In this document: one piece after another, positions 1 to 7,879 of the stretch
Numbering within the stretch: position 1 is the stretch's first letter
Layout: each line of letters opens with the position of its first letter
Assembly: GCA_030674155.1 (NCBI GenBank)
Contig: CM060317.1
Coordinates: 36,702,520 to 36,722,519 of the forward strand
Direction: 5' to 3'
Length of the DNA: 20,000 nucleotides
Source: Stramonita haemastoma
Taxonomy: Eukaryota; Mollusca; Gastropoda; Neogastropoda; Muricidae
Made by a program: the position numbers and the translations under genes
The notes under the pieces: generated by a model
The model's database searches: none
What the model was told of the DNA's origin: nothing
Seen by the model: the letters and a program-made list of their open reading frames with translations, nothing else

Positions 1-136
1 AACATGTTACCATGGTCGACAGTCACAAATGTTTGTTTTTTTTTGTACTGGGGGCATGTTAAACGTTTAAAATCACACTTCTTCCTTTCAAGTATGATTT
101 CAGAATAAAATATTCAGTGTTAGCAATCGGCTAAGG

Positions 137-291
137 TGTGCGCACACATGCATGTACACACACTCATACATATACACATACATAAACACACACACGCACC
201 CACGCACACACACATACATAAGCGCACGTATGCACGCACGCACGCACACACACACACACACAACACACAAACACACAAACACACACACATT
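137..291. repeat. Interrupted (CA)n microsatellite
   Basis: Mostly CA dinucleotides on the plus strand, broken by CATA, CGCA and CAAA variants. Open frames here are only repeats of Thr-His or Cys-Val type and are not genes. Confidence 0.95.
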
Positions 292-390
292 CATTAAAAT
301 ACAAGGTAATCTTTTAGACGCACTAACTAGGTCTACTTGATATTGTCATCACCAAAAGGACTGATTATAGCACTACCATCGATCATATGA

Positions 391-550
391 AGTGTGTGTG
401 TGTGCGTGCGTGCATGCATGCATGTGCATGTGTGTGTGCGTGCGTGCATGCATACATGTGCATGTGTGTGAGAGCGCACATACAAGCGTACATGCATGTG
501 TTTGTGCTTTGTGCATGCGGAAGTGCATGCATGTGCGCACATGCATGCAT

Positions 551-636
<86 letters not shown>

Positions 637-667
637 TGTGTGTGTGTGTGTGTGCGCGCGCGCGCGC

Positions 668-703
<36 letters not shown>
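391..703. repeat. Compound (GT)n / (GTGC)n / (GC)n tract
   Basis: The first part (391-550) mixes GTGC, GCAT and GT steps. Two long GT runs follow, separated by GAG and GG interruptions. A GC run lies at about 655-668, followed by a final GT run. Most of the tract alternates purine and pyrimidine and so could adopt Z-DNA under supercoiling. No coding content is supported. Confidence 0.95.
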
Positions 704-705
<2 letters not shown>

Positions 706-985
706 GTGAACAAAGACTAGCTTCTGGAAACGAGAACAAGAAACTAAAAAAACACACCCTGAAATCTTTTAAACAGAAACATTGGCTCCTCTATACCCAT
801 TGATTCTAAAACTCACAAAGAAAAAAATCCAAAAAAAGCAAAAAGACTCTTACCCATCAATACAAATATTATGGCAAACTTCCAAGACAGCAATCTCCAA
901 AGAAAACGTTCCTTATTTGTAACACAAAAGACGGAAGTGATTACCAAAGTTGCTCATTATTTTCAAAGAACAGAGAGGCTAGGCT
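704..985. other. Unique sequence, no gene seen
   Basis: A-rich single-copy-looking DNA between the GT tract and the G-rich block. I found no open frame of note, no repeat family and no RNA gene. Confidence 0.5.
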
Positions 986-988
986 GAG

Positions 989-1057
989 AGGGTGGGCTGG
1001 CGGGTAAGGAAGTGGGATGGGTGGGTGGGTGGGTGGGTGGACGGGCGGAGGGTGGGT
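989..1057 (+). other. G-quadruplex-prone G-rich block
   Basis: The plus strand carries closely spaced GGG runs. The core at 1013-1040 is a GGGT tandem with one-base loops, flanked by further GGG runs. Four or more G3 runs with one-base loops is the pattern that folds most stably. Whether it acts as a promoter or origin element cannot be judged; no gene start is recognisable downstream. Confidence 0.7.
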
Positions 1058-1227
1058 TGCTGTTTATATAATCTGAGGATTGTGCCAAATGGCAACTGTA
1101 GCCTTGTGGCCTGAAGCGTAACAGACAATTATGGCCTGGAATTCCTGACAGAGGAAGCCAGCGGAGCTTAAAGCTGCCATCGGTTTTGCACTCAAGGGTA
1201 ATGAGAGGTGCATGCAGGGAGAATGCC

Positions 1228-1455
1228 TGCTCCTCCTCCTCCTCCTCCTCCTCCTGCTCCTCCTGCTCCTCCTCCTCCTCCTCTTCTTCTTTTCTTCTTC
1301 TTCTTTCTTCTTCTTCTTCTCTTCTTCTTCTTCTTCTTCTTCTTCTTCTTCTTCTTCTTCTTCTTCTTCTTCTTCTTCTCTTCCTTCCTTCTTCTTCCTC
1401 CTCCTCCTGCTCCTCCTTCCTCCTCCTCCTCCTCCTCTCTTCCTCCTCCTCTTGC
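1228..1455. repeat. (TCC)n(TTC)n polypyrimidine microsatellite
   Basis: TCC triplets grade into TTC triplets and back into TCC triplets. The plus strand is purely pyrimidine from about 1266 to 1408, and this kind of mirror-symmetric tract can form triplex (H-DNA). The overlapping poly-Ser, poly-Leu and poly-Phe frames are artefacts of the triplet repeat. Confidence 0.95.
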
Positions 1456-1494
1456 TGTCTTCTTCGGCTGTGCTTAGAGAAGAAGACTGTTCTC

Positions 1495-1822
1495 GCTCTC
1501 TGTCTTTGTCTGTCTTTCGTTCTGTGTCTATGATATGTTTTTATCGGTTACTGGGGCTGTTTCTGCTCTGTCTGTTTGTTGGATGGCTTTGTGGTCTTTT
1601 CGCTTAACTTTCTGCCTGTCTGACTGTGTCTGTCTCTTTTTTCTCCCTCTCTCTACCCCTCTGTCTGTTTGCATGTCTGGCTGTTTGTCTCTGTCTATGT
1701 CTATGTCTCTGTCTCTCTGTTTCTGTCCCTGTCTGTTTGTCTGTCCCTCCCCCCCCCCTCTCTCTCTCTCTCTTTCTCTTTTTCTCTCTCCCCCTCTCTC
1801 TCTGTCTCTATCTATTTATCAG
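1495..1822. repeat. Degenerate (TCTG)n / (CT)n tract
   Basis: TCTG and TCTC steps with scattered interruptions, a short poly-C run near 1748 and a cleaner (CT)n section at about 1758-1800. It looks like an old tract with many point changes. Confidence 0.9.
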
Positions 1823-2134
1823 ATGTTTATGTTTCAAATATTAGTGCTTTAAATTGCAACACCTTATAGCATTTTTCTCTCTTTTGCTTGTTTGTCATTT
1901 CTCGAGGCCCAATGCCATACTCGATGTCTTTTCCTTCGCCTACGTGTTGTGTTTAAAGTATCCCATTATCATGCCGAATTTTCTACTAGGTAGGTAGGTT
2001 GTTTGTAGCTTTCTGTAGGTCGTTATAAAATATTCATATATCCTCTTGGAAGTTATTTGATGTTGGAGTATATACCGGAATAATGTTGATGGGAATTGGG
2101 CTTTTTCATTATACGTGTAACCGTGAACATGATG
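1823..2134. other. A+T-rich unique sequence
   Basis: No gene, repeat family or RNA signal is recognised. It contains a short (TAGG)n stutter near 1989. The minus-strand frame beyond the kelch-like remnant continues open for part of this stretch, but I see no recognisable motif in it. Confidence 0.4.
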
Positions 2135-2596
2135 TCACTGATGTTGTAGGTTTATAAGCAAGCTGAATGGTGCATAACTAGCACGATAGATAATTGTACC
2201 GTGTGGCCCTCCTTTTGAGTTTCCGCCGAAAATGATACATAGTGTAGTTTCCTCTTTTGAACTGACTTTCCTTGTTCCATCTGGTTTCATACAGTCAGAA
2301 GAATGATATCTGCAAGTCTTGGTACTCCTTTAGCAATAGCTCTAATTTGCATTCGTCAGTATGTATGGTCTACGTTTCCAGTGATATTCTTTTATTAGTC
2401 CCATTTTCCTTCGTTTAATCTCTGCAGTTTTTTTTCCTTTTTTGAAGCTGTTCTTATTACAGTTTTGTTTTCTTAAGGGGTCTCTTTCTGAGTATATCTG
2501 ACAGTCTCTGTTGAATATGATAATATAAGAATTGTCATCATCACGGCTGTCCCCTCCAATCACGTAGACTTTCTCCCAGTAGCACTGACTCCTGTC
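2135..2596 (-). pseudogene. Possible kelch-repeat remnant (two degenerate units)
   Basis: One minus-strand frame shows two glycine-doublet units about 110 codons apart. The first reads VYVIGGD (2569-2549), followed by an acidic loop, IIIF, then an IYSE segment. The second reads LCIIFGGN (near 2220), followed by GTIIYRAS. The order hydrophobic strand, GG, loop, hydrophobic strand, aromatic is the kelch-blade pattern. Two stops at 2342-2344 and 2330-2332 interrupt the frame, a further stop lies at 2597-2599, and no start, splice pair or neighbouring exon is clear. Kelch proteins form beta-propellers that bind partners such as ubiquitin-ligase substrates or actin. The assignment rests on pattern only, and chance similarity in an A+T-rich frame remains possible. 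Confidence 0.28.
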
Positions 2597-2753
2597 TTAT
2601 CCTGGGGTCTTCATTAGGGGCAGCAGTCCCATGGCTGTCTCCTTCCTTCCTTCTACTCTGCCTGCAACATTTTGTGAAGTTTTGGCAAACTGAATCTGTA
2701 TCAGTGGATTCAGATCTATGCAACATAATATCTAGATTGCGTACCAAAATAAT

Positions 2754-2861
2754 GGGTGGCATTGTTCTTTTGGCGACGCGCTCTCCCCTAGGAGGGCAGC
2801 CTGAATTTGACGCAGAGAAATCTGCCGTGATTTAAATGGCATACAATGCAATACAATGCAA
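2754..2861 (+). mobile_element. Short interspersed repeat tail with ATACAATGC tandem
   Basis: A more G+C-rich block of about 85 bp (GGAGGGCAGCCTGAATT and neighbouring bases) ends in a tandem ATACAATGCAATACAATGCA at 2842-2861. The tandem resembles the short 3' tail repeat of a retroposed element. From memory, the block resembles a dispersed repeat common in mollusc DNA, but I could not compare it. It directly abuts the LINE coding remnant that starts at 2859, so it may be an insertion or that element's boundary. Confidence 0.35.
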
Positions 2862-3465
2862 AATTTCAAATACTTCGACCATGTAGAAAAGAAGAATGGT
2901 TCCTGTCTACAAGAGGCAAGTTAAAATCCGTTTGGCCAAACAGAAAAGATAATTCAGTTAAACAACTTTTCGAAAGACAGATGCATGCCTAAATATCTCA
3001 AAATTACAATTGCTAAAACACTAATCCAGCCTGTATTACTGTATGGGTCAGAAATCTGGACACTACGAAAATCGAAGAAAAACATCAAAATAAACACAGC
3101 CGAAATGTGGTTCTACAGGTAACTCTTAAGAGCCAGATAGTTATGCAGAAGATAAATGAAAACATTCAATAACTCTAAATGCAAAGACAGATGTTAGGTA
3201 AATTGGTAAGCGGAGTCTGAAGATATTGGTCATGCAAACAAAAAAACACACCTGAATGTGGTGACGACAGTCCTCCAAGGTAAGGTTAAGGGCAGAAGGA
3301 AAAGAGGCAGACCGCCAACATCCTACCATTGCCAACATCACTGAGGTCAGTGGTCTGGGAGGGCTACAGGAGATCGTAAAACATAGCAGAGACAGAGAGA
3401 GATGGCGAACCCTGATGGCACATTGTGGAGCTCCTACCGATGACAGCGCTGATGGCGACTGTTAA
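2859..3465 (+). mobile_element. RTE-like LINE fragment, 3' end of reverse transcriptase ORF (broken)
   Basis: This matches the C-terminal end of an RTE/BovB-like non-LTR retrotransposon polyprotein. The first frame from 2859 reads NFKYFDHVEKKNGSC and, later, KTLIQPVLLYGSEIWTLRKS and AEMWFYR. After frame changes come VLQGKVKGRRKRGRPP and finally ERWRTLMAHCGAPTDDSADG, ending at a TAA (3463-3465). The YGSE.WTLRK, GR.KRGRP and GAPTDDSAD motifs typify this family's tail. The endonuclease and catalytic reverse transcriptase core are absent, so the copy is 5'-truncated. At least one in-frame stop and several frame changes make it inactive. It differs from the RTE-like remnant at 6823-8283, whose basic block reads GRRRRGRQRKQW. 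Confidence 0.78.
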
Positions 3466-3576
3466 TAAGTAACAGGTGTGCTTGTCTGTCTGAGTGTCTG
3501 TCTATGCACTCATCTAGTTATGTCTGTCTCTTTTGTCTTTTTGTCTTTGTCCCTTTGTCTCTCTCTGTCTTCTGCA
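3466..3576. repeat. Sparse TGTC/TCTT-rich spacer
   Basis: Pyrimidine-rich sequence with repeated TGTCT steps lies between the LINE stop codon and the SINE tail. It may be the decayed 3' tail of the LINE or simply an old microsatellite. Confidence 0.4.
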
Positions 3577-3940
3577 TTTATTTTATTTATTTTTTATTTT
3601 ATTCATGTCATATTATTTTTATAGTCGAGAATAATGGAATAAGCACTGTGTGCTTTTTTACATCCAGTCCCTGTGTGTATGCAGTTTTGTAAATTTTGTC
3701 ATCTGTTCCGACCAACATACAATAACCTACTCTTTCGAAAAGCGGAGCAGGATTTAAGTGTGCGCAAGATGTTCTGCGTGCGTTCGCACACCCGGTTTAT
3801 AGTCTCATCCGAAGGACTTTTAGGAAGAGTGAAGTCTGCATCAATGTTAACTCCAGGGGGAAAATCCCCTCTGACGAAAATCGAACCCAGGTCTTCAAAT
3901 GGCCAGCGCAATGTTTTGGCACTAAACTATCCCGCCCCCG
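3577..3940 (-). mobile_element. tRNA-derived SINE, copy 1 (complete, with head and tail)
   Basis: Read on the minus strand, the element begins near 3940 with a tRNA-like head. An A-box-like TAGTTTAGTGC lies at 3929-3919 and a B-box-like GGTTCGATTTT at 3887-3877, 31 nt apart, as expected for an internal RNA polymerase III promoter. A body of about 230 bp follows, then an A-rich tail of AAATA-type units at 3577-3605. The body matches copy 2 at 10369-10652 over nearly its whole length (about 80% by eye), so the family is dispersed. SINEs encode no protein and rely on a partner LINE; the partner is unknown here. A possible TGCAT target duplication flanks the element but is too short to trust. Confidence 0.75.
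3877..3929 (-). promoter_or_regulatory. Internal RNA polymerase III promoter (A and B boxes) of SINE copy 1
   Basis: The A box TAGTTTAGTGC (3929-3919) and B box GGTTCGATTTT (3887-3877) lie in the head of the SINE. The 3' end of the B box deviates from the usual TCC, so current activity is doubtful. Confidence 0.55.
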
Positions 3941-3974
3941 TATGCATGTGTCTATCTGTGTATTTGTCTCTGTA

Positions 3975-4009
3975 TTTGTCAGTCGGTCGGTCGTTGTCTG
4001 TCTCTGTCT

Positions 4010-4050
<41 letters not shown>

Positions 4051-4083
4051 GTCTGTCTCTGTCTGTCTTCTGTCTGTCTGTCT

Positions 4084-4139
<56 letters not shown>

Positions 4140-4146
4140 CTCTCTC

Positions 4147-4178
<32 letters not shown>

Positions 4179-4220
4179 CTCTCTCTCCTCTCTCTCCTCT
4201 GTGCCTCTGTGTGTGCGTCT

Positions 4221-4264
<44 letters not shown>

Positions 4265-4271
4265 CTCTCTC

Positions 4272-4349
<78 letters not shown>
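3975..4349. repeat. (TCTG)n then (CT)n microsatellite
   Basis: TGTC tetranucleotides at about 4010-4070 grade into CT dinucleotides through 4348, with one short GTGCCTCTGTGTGTGCG interruption near 4200-4217 and frequent CC interruptions. The overlapping Leu-Ser frames are artefacts. Confidence 0.95.
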
Positions 4350-4652
4350 AATCTTAATCCCAGACAAATCTGTCAGATGTTGTTTTTTTCTTCTTTGCGG
4401 TAGCGCAGGGTCTTTAATGGATTGCTGGGTCCCTGTCTGATCTGATCAAATTTAATTCAGAGAGTAAGCATTCCCATAATAAATGGTATAAACCTGGGGA
4501 TCTTTCAGCAAAGCCAGAACACAGGGCAACACAGAGGGACAGGAGGGGAGGGGGGCATCGTAGCTTTTAAAATCAGACAATATATAAATATAATATGTTG
4601 GGAGGGAAGATGCTAGCCTGGATAATACTACGCTTTGGGTCTCACGAATTCT

Positions 4653-4654
<2 letters not shown>
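4350..4654. other. Unique sequence, no gene seen
   Basis: Mixed-composition DNA with a short G-rich stretch at about 4538-4556. I recognise no coding frame, repeat family or RNA gene. Confidence 0.4.
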
Positions 4655-4736
<82 letters not shown>

Positions 4737-4790
4737 GCGCGCGCGCGCGCGCGCGCGCGCTCACACACACACACACGCACGCACACACGT

Positions 4791-4881
<91 letters not shown>

Positions 4882-4941
4882 GGATGGATGGATGGATGGA
4901 TGGATGGATGGATGGATGGATGGATGGATGGATGGGTTCAT

Positions 4942-5028
<87 letters not shown>

Positions 5029-5037
5029 AGAGAGAAG
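4655..5037. repeat. Compound microsatellite (AC)n(CG)n(AC)n(GATA)n(GGAT)n(GA)n
   Basis: The blocks in order are: AC 4655-4735, CG 4736-4760, AC/GCAC 4761-4790, GATA about 4791-4880, GGAT 4881-4935, GA 4944-5037. Adjacent motifs differ by one base (AC to GC, GATA to GATG), as expected when a point change in a repeat is itself amplified. The CG run flanked by AC is a strong Z-DNA candidate. Confidence 0.97.
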
Positions 5038-5275
5038 AATATATACAGAGAGATAGAAAGAGATAGATAAAGACAGAATGAGAGAGACAGACCTAGGCAG
5101 ACGGACTGAGAGAGACACACCGAGAGACACAGAGAGAGAAAGTCAGAGTGACAAAGAGAGACAGAGAGCGACATGGTAACAGAGAGCTAGAGATACAGAC
5201 ACACAGACAGTCACACTCACAGACAGACAAACAAACAGACAGACAGACAAACAGACAGACGAACAGAAAAAGAGA
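5038..5275. repeat. Degenerate (GA)n / (GACA)n tract
   Basis: Purine-rich decay of the upstream GA tract, with a cleaner GACA section at about 5218-5262. On the minus strand it reads as the TCTG motif seen elsewhere in the window. Confidence 0.9.
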
Positions 5276-5408
5276 GGGAGGAAAAGAAATCAGGCTGTGC
5301 TCAAAGTCAGACCCGTATCATTTTATCATCATTTAGCTATCCATTTTCTCCCTTGCCAGCTAGGTCAATGTCTACCATCTGGGCCAACGGCTGCTAGGAG
5401 CAACGTAT
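5276..5408. other. Unique sequence, no gene seen
   Basis: Short single-copy-looking stretch between microsatellites, with no recognised feature. Confidence 0.4.
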
Positions 5409-5477
5409 TTTTTTTGTTTGTTTGTTTGTTTCGGTTTTGTGCTCTTTTGTTTTGCTTTGTTTTGTTTTGTTTTGGGC
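5409..5477. repeat. (TTTG)n / (TTTTG)n tract
   Basis: TTTG tetramers grade into TTTTG pentamers, with two interruptions. Confidence 0.9.
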
Positions 5478-5566
5478 GCATTACCTTTGCTTTTTTTCTC
5501 TTTGTCTAACTGTTTGTCTTTGCTTGACTATCGTTCTTGCCTGTCTCTTTGTCTGTATGATTATCT

Positions 5567-5568
<2 letters not shown>

Positions 5569-5626
<58 letters not shown>

Positions 5627-5680
5627 GTGTGTGTGTGTACGTGTGTGCGTGCACACGCGCGTGCGCGGGTGTGTGCATAT
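5569..5680. repeat. (GT)n microsatellite with GC-rich end
   Basis: An almost pure GT run to 5624 is followed by GTAC, GCAC and GCGC variants that keep mostly alternating purine-pyrimidine order. Confidence 0.95.
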
Positions 5681-5746
5681 AGAAGTTTTCTTATTATATC
5701 ATGCCTGAGTCTTTTTTGTCTCACTATTACTTGACTCTTGATCTCT

Positions 5747-5898
<152 letters not shown>

Positions 5899-6138
5899 TG
5901 TTTTACTTATGTCTTATCATAAAATTAGTCTGACGTGTTCCATGAAAGGATGCAGAGCGTGTGGGAACGTAACAATGAAGATTGATGGAAGAACGACACA
6001 CATATCTATATCACTCAGAGTAATGTAGACACAAAGTAGACAAGCAACGCTATGATAGGATTGTATGGACCCATCTGCGTGTATGACACATACTGTGGTG
6101 AATTTGTAAGTGTGTTAGTGGATCACGAAACGTAACCC
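5899..6138. other. Unique sequence, no gene seen
   Basis: No coding frame or repeat family recognised. The string AGTAATGTAGACA near 6020 recurs near 6505 on the other side of the CA tract. Confidence 0.4.
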
Positions 6139-6220
6139 ACTCACACACATACACACACAGAGACTCCCACACACTCCTTCCACACACACACACACACATA
6201 CACACACACACACACACACA

Positions 6221-6273
<53 letters not shown>

Positions 6274-6276
6274 CTT

Positions 6277-6308
<32 letters not shown>

Positions 6309-6310
6309 CA

Positions 6311-6354
<44 letters not shown>

Positions 6355-6409
6355 CACACACACACCGTCTTCCACACCACACACACACACGTCTTCCACA
6401 CACACAGCT

Positions 6410-6474
<65 letters not shown>

Positions 6475-6500
6475 ACCACACCACAGCAGCACACACACAG
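6139..6500. repeat. Interrupted (CA)n microsatellite
   Basis: CA runs are divided by CCTCTTCCA, CACCTCA, CCGTCTTCCA and GTCTTCCA inserts that recur, suggesting a higher-order duplication of CA blocks with TCTTCCA spacers. Cys-Val frames on the minus strand are artefacts. Confidence 0.95.
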
Positions 6501-6822
6501 TGCAGTAATGTAGACAAATCTGCCAGAATCTGTACACTTCTCATGGCAAGCCCCCAAAACTGATGATGTCCGCAGGAGCGTAGGATTGCTATGCTGTCTT
6601 TTTACAGATTCTTTGTTCTGTAAGTATGTATAAGCAGGCCTACAGACATCTTTCTTAGCCTGGTTATTCTTTCCCTTCCACAGCTAGAGCTTCGAGGTTC
6701 ACCGATTGTGATATACAGGGATTACAACTGTTTACCCACCATTAAGGTAGCCGTAATCCATTTTCGAAGGTGTCTAAACACATCAACATTTTGCGTGCTT
6801 TAAAAAAAACCGCCATTTGTTC
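6501..6822. other. Unique sequence upstream of the split RTE-like LINE
   Basis: No recognised gene. Part of it could be more decayed LINE sequence belonging to the remnant that becomes readable at about 6823, but I cannot follow the family pattern further upstream. Confidence 0.4.
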
Positions 6823-6970
6823 CTAACCAAACTGAAAGTCCTCTGGAATGACACGAACATCGCCATCAGCTCAGCTTCAAGATCAGACGGATGCATTCCC
6901 TGATCATGTCCATAATTTTGTACGCATGTGAAACAGGGACCATGACAGGAGGCATACAGGCAATGGAGAT
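6823..6970 (+). mobile_element. RTE-like LINE remnant, left part (split by an L2/CR1-like insertion)
   Basis: The plus strand reads LTKLKVLWNDTNIAIS. After one frame change it reads FKIRRMHSLIMSIILYACET, then GTMTGGIQAME, stopping at GAGAT (6966-6970). The KIR...SL..SI.LYACET block is the conserved segment just after the reverse transcriptase domain in RTE-like LINEs. The reading resumes at 7865 as RCFRKFLGISY, so the two parts were once contiguous and the intervening 0.9 kb is a later insertion. The upstream limit is uncertain. Confidence 0.75.
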
Positions 6971-7854
6971 AGTAATAATAATACATGGAATTTGTTAAGC
7001 GCTATATCTTGTAAAAACAAATCAAAGCGCTTGCATTCGACCAACACAACACACAATTAACAACAATTTACAGTTTTAACAAATTCGAATATACACACGC
7101 ACGCAGCACGCGCGCGGGCACACACACCTACAAACGTTATGCACTTTGGCAGGTGGATGTTGAAGGCAGGGACAGGTAAGAGATGGAAGCGGAAGGAGAA
7201 AACTTAGGTTTGGAATAAGTGTGTCTTGAGGTTGGATTTAAAAGTGTCATAAGTAGGCTTTTGCCGGAGGGAGAGAGGAAGGTCGTTCCAGATCGATCGA
7301 CCAGAAACAGAGAAAGAGCGGCGGCCAACGGTAGATAGGTTGAATCTGGGTATTCTTAAGGACAAAGTATCTGCCGACGAGCGGAGGGAGCGAGAAGGTG
7401 TGTACAAGTGAAGACATTCACAGAGGTAGGAGGGTGCAGTATTGTGGAGACATTTGTAACAGAGGGTATTGATCTTGTAGTTTACTCTCTGTGGTACAGG
7501 CAGCCAATGAAGAGATTTCAAGAGAGGGGTAATGTGCTCAGATTTTTTTCTTTCTGAGGACAAGACGAGCAGCAGAGTTTTGTATACGTTGAAGGGAGTG
7601 GATGGATGATGCTGGCAGACCAGCCAAAAGAGAATTGCAATAGTCCAGACGTGAGAGAATAAGAGAAGTGACGAGTTTGGATGTTGCATCAGTGGACAGG
7701 TACTTTCGAATTGCGCTAATACGCCGTAGTTGATAGTAGCATGACTGACAGGTTTGGGTAATGAATTTTTGCATGGAGAGAGTGTTGTCCACAACGACTC
7801 CTAGATACTTCACAGAAGTGGATAGCGGAACTGACGTATTGCCGAATTCAGCAT
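6971..7854 (-). mobile_element. 5'-truncated L2/CR1-like LINE inserted antisense in the RTE-like LINE
   Basis: Read on the minus strand, this is the 3' end of a non-LTR retrotransposon: the C-terminal part of the reverse transcriptase ORF, then a 3' untranslated region of about 233 bp. The UTR carries paired AAGCGCT and AGCGCTT motifs and ends in a short ATT-type tail (6971-6982). The 5' part (endonuclease and catalytic RT motifs) is missing, as is usual for target-primed insertion that stopped early. It is flanked by GAGAT on both sides (6966-6970 and 7855-7864, where the motif repeats), a likely short target-site duplication. It is younger than its host, whose coding remnant it splits. Confidence 0.82.
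6997..7032 (-). other. 3'-tail stem of the L2/CR1-like LINE
   Basis: Complementary 7-nt arms at 6997-7003 and 7026-7032 enclose a 22-nt loop just upstream of the terminal ATT repeats. In the L2/CR1 group the reverse transcriptase is known to recognise a stem-loop near the RNA 3' end. The equivalence here is inference from position and pairing. Confidence 0.5.
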
Positions 7855-7879
7855 GAGATGAGATGAGATGCTTTCGCAA
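7204..7879 (-). pseudogene. L2/CR1-like reverse transcriptase C-terminal region, frameshifted
   Basis: The first frame (from 7879) shows KYLGVVVD at residues 24-31, RLDYCNSLLAGLP at 77-89 and LQRIQNSAARLVLR at 96-109, then meets a stop at 7538. The continuation lies in another frame: HITPLLKSLHWLPV, YTPSRSLRSS, GRRSFSVSGRSIWNDLP and KTHLF, ending at a TAA (7204-7206). These are the landmarks of the L2/CR1-type C-terminus. The break falls in an A-run at about 7542-7548, where one extra base explains the shift. The first residues (7879-7855) probably belong to the junction rather than to the element. The remnant lacks the catalytic motifs and cannot be active. Confidence 0.85.

Noticed and set aside
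1186..1607. Overlapping open frames of poly-Ser, poly-Leu and poly-Phe
   Set aside because: They are three readings of one TTC/TCC triplet repeat, with no unique protein sequence or gene context.
4010..4070. CRISPR-like regular repeat
   Set aside because: The regularity is tetranucleotide TGTC with no spacers; no CRISPR array exists in the window.
6971..7854. A host gene exon for the minus-strand protein
   Set aside because: The LHWLPV, SLRSS and IWNDLP landmarks with an ATT-type tail identify a LINE reverse transcriptase C-terminus.
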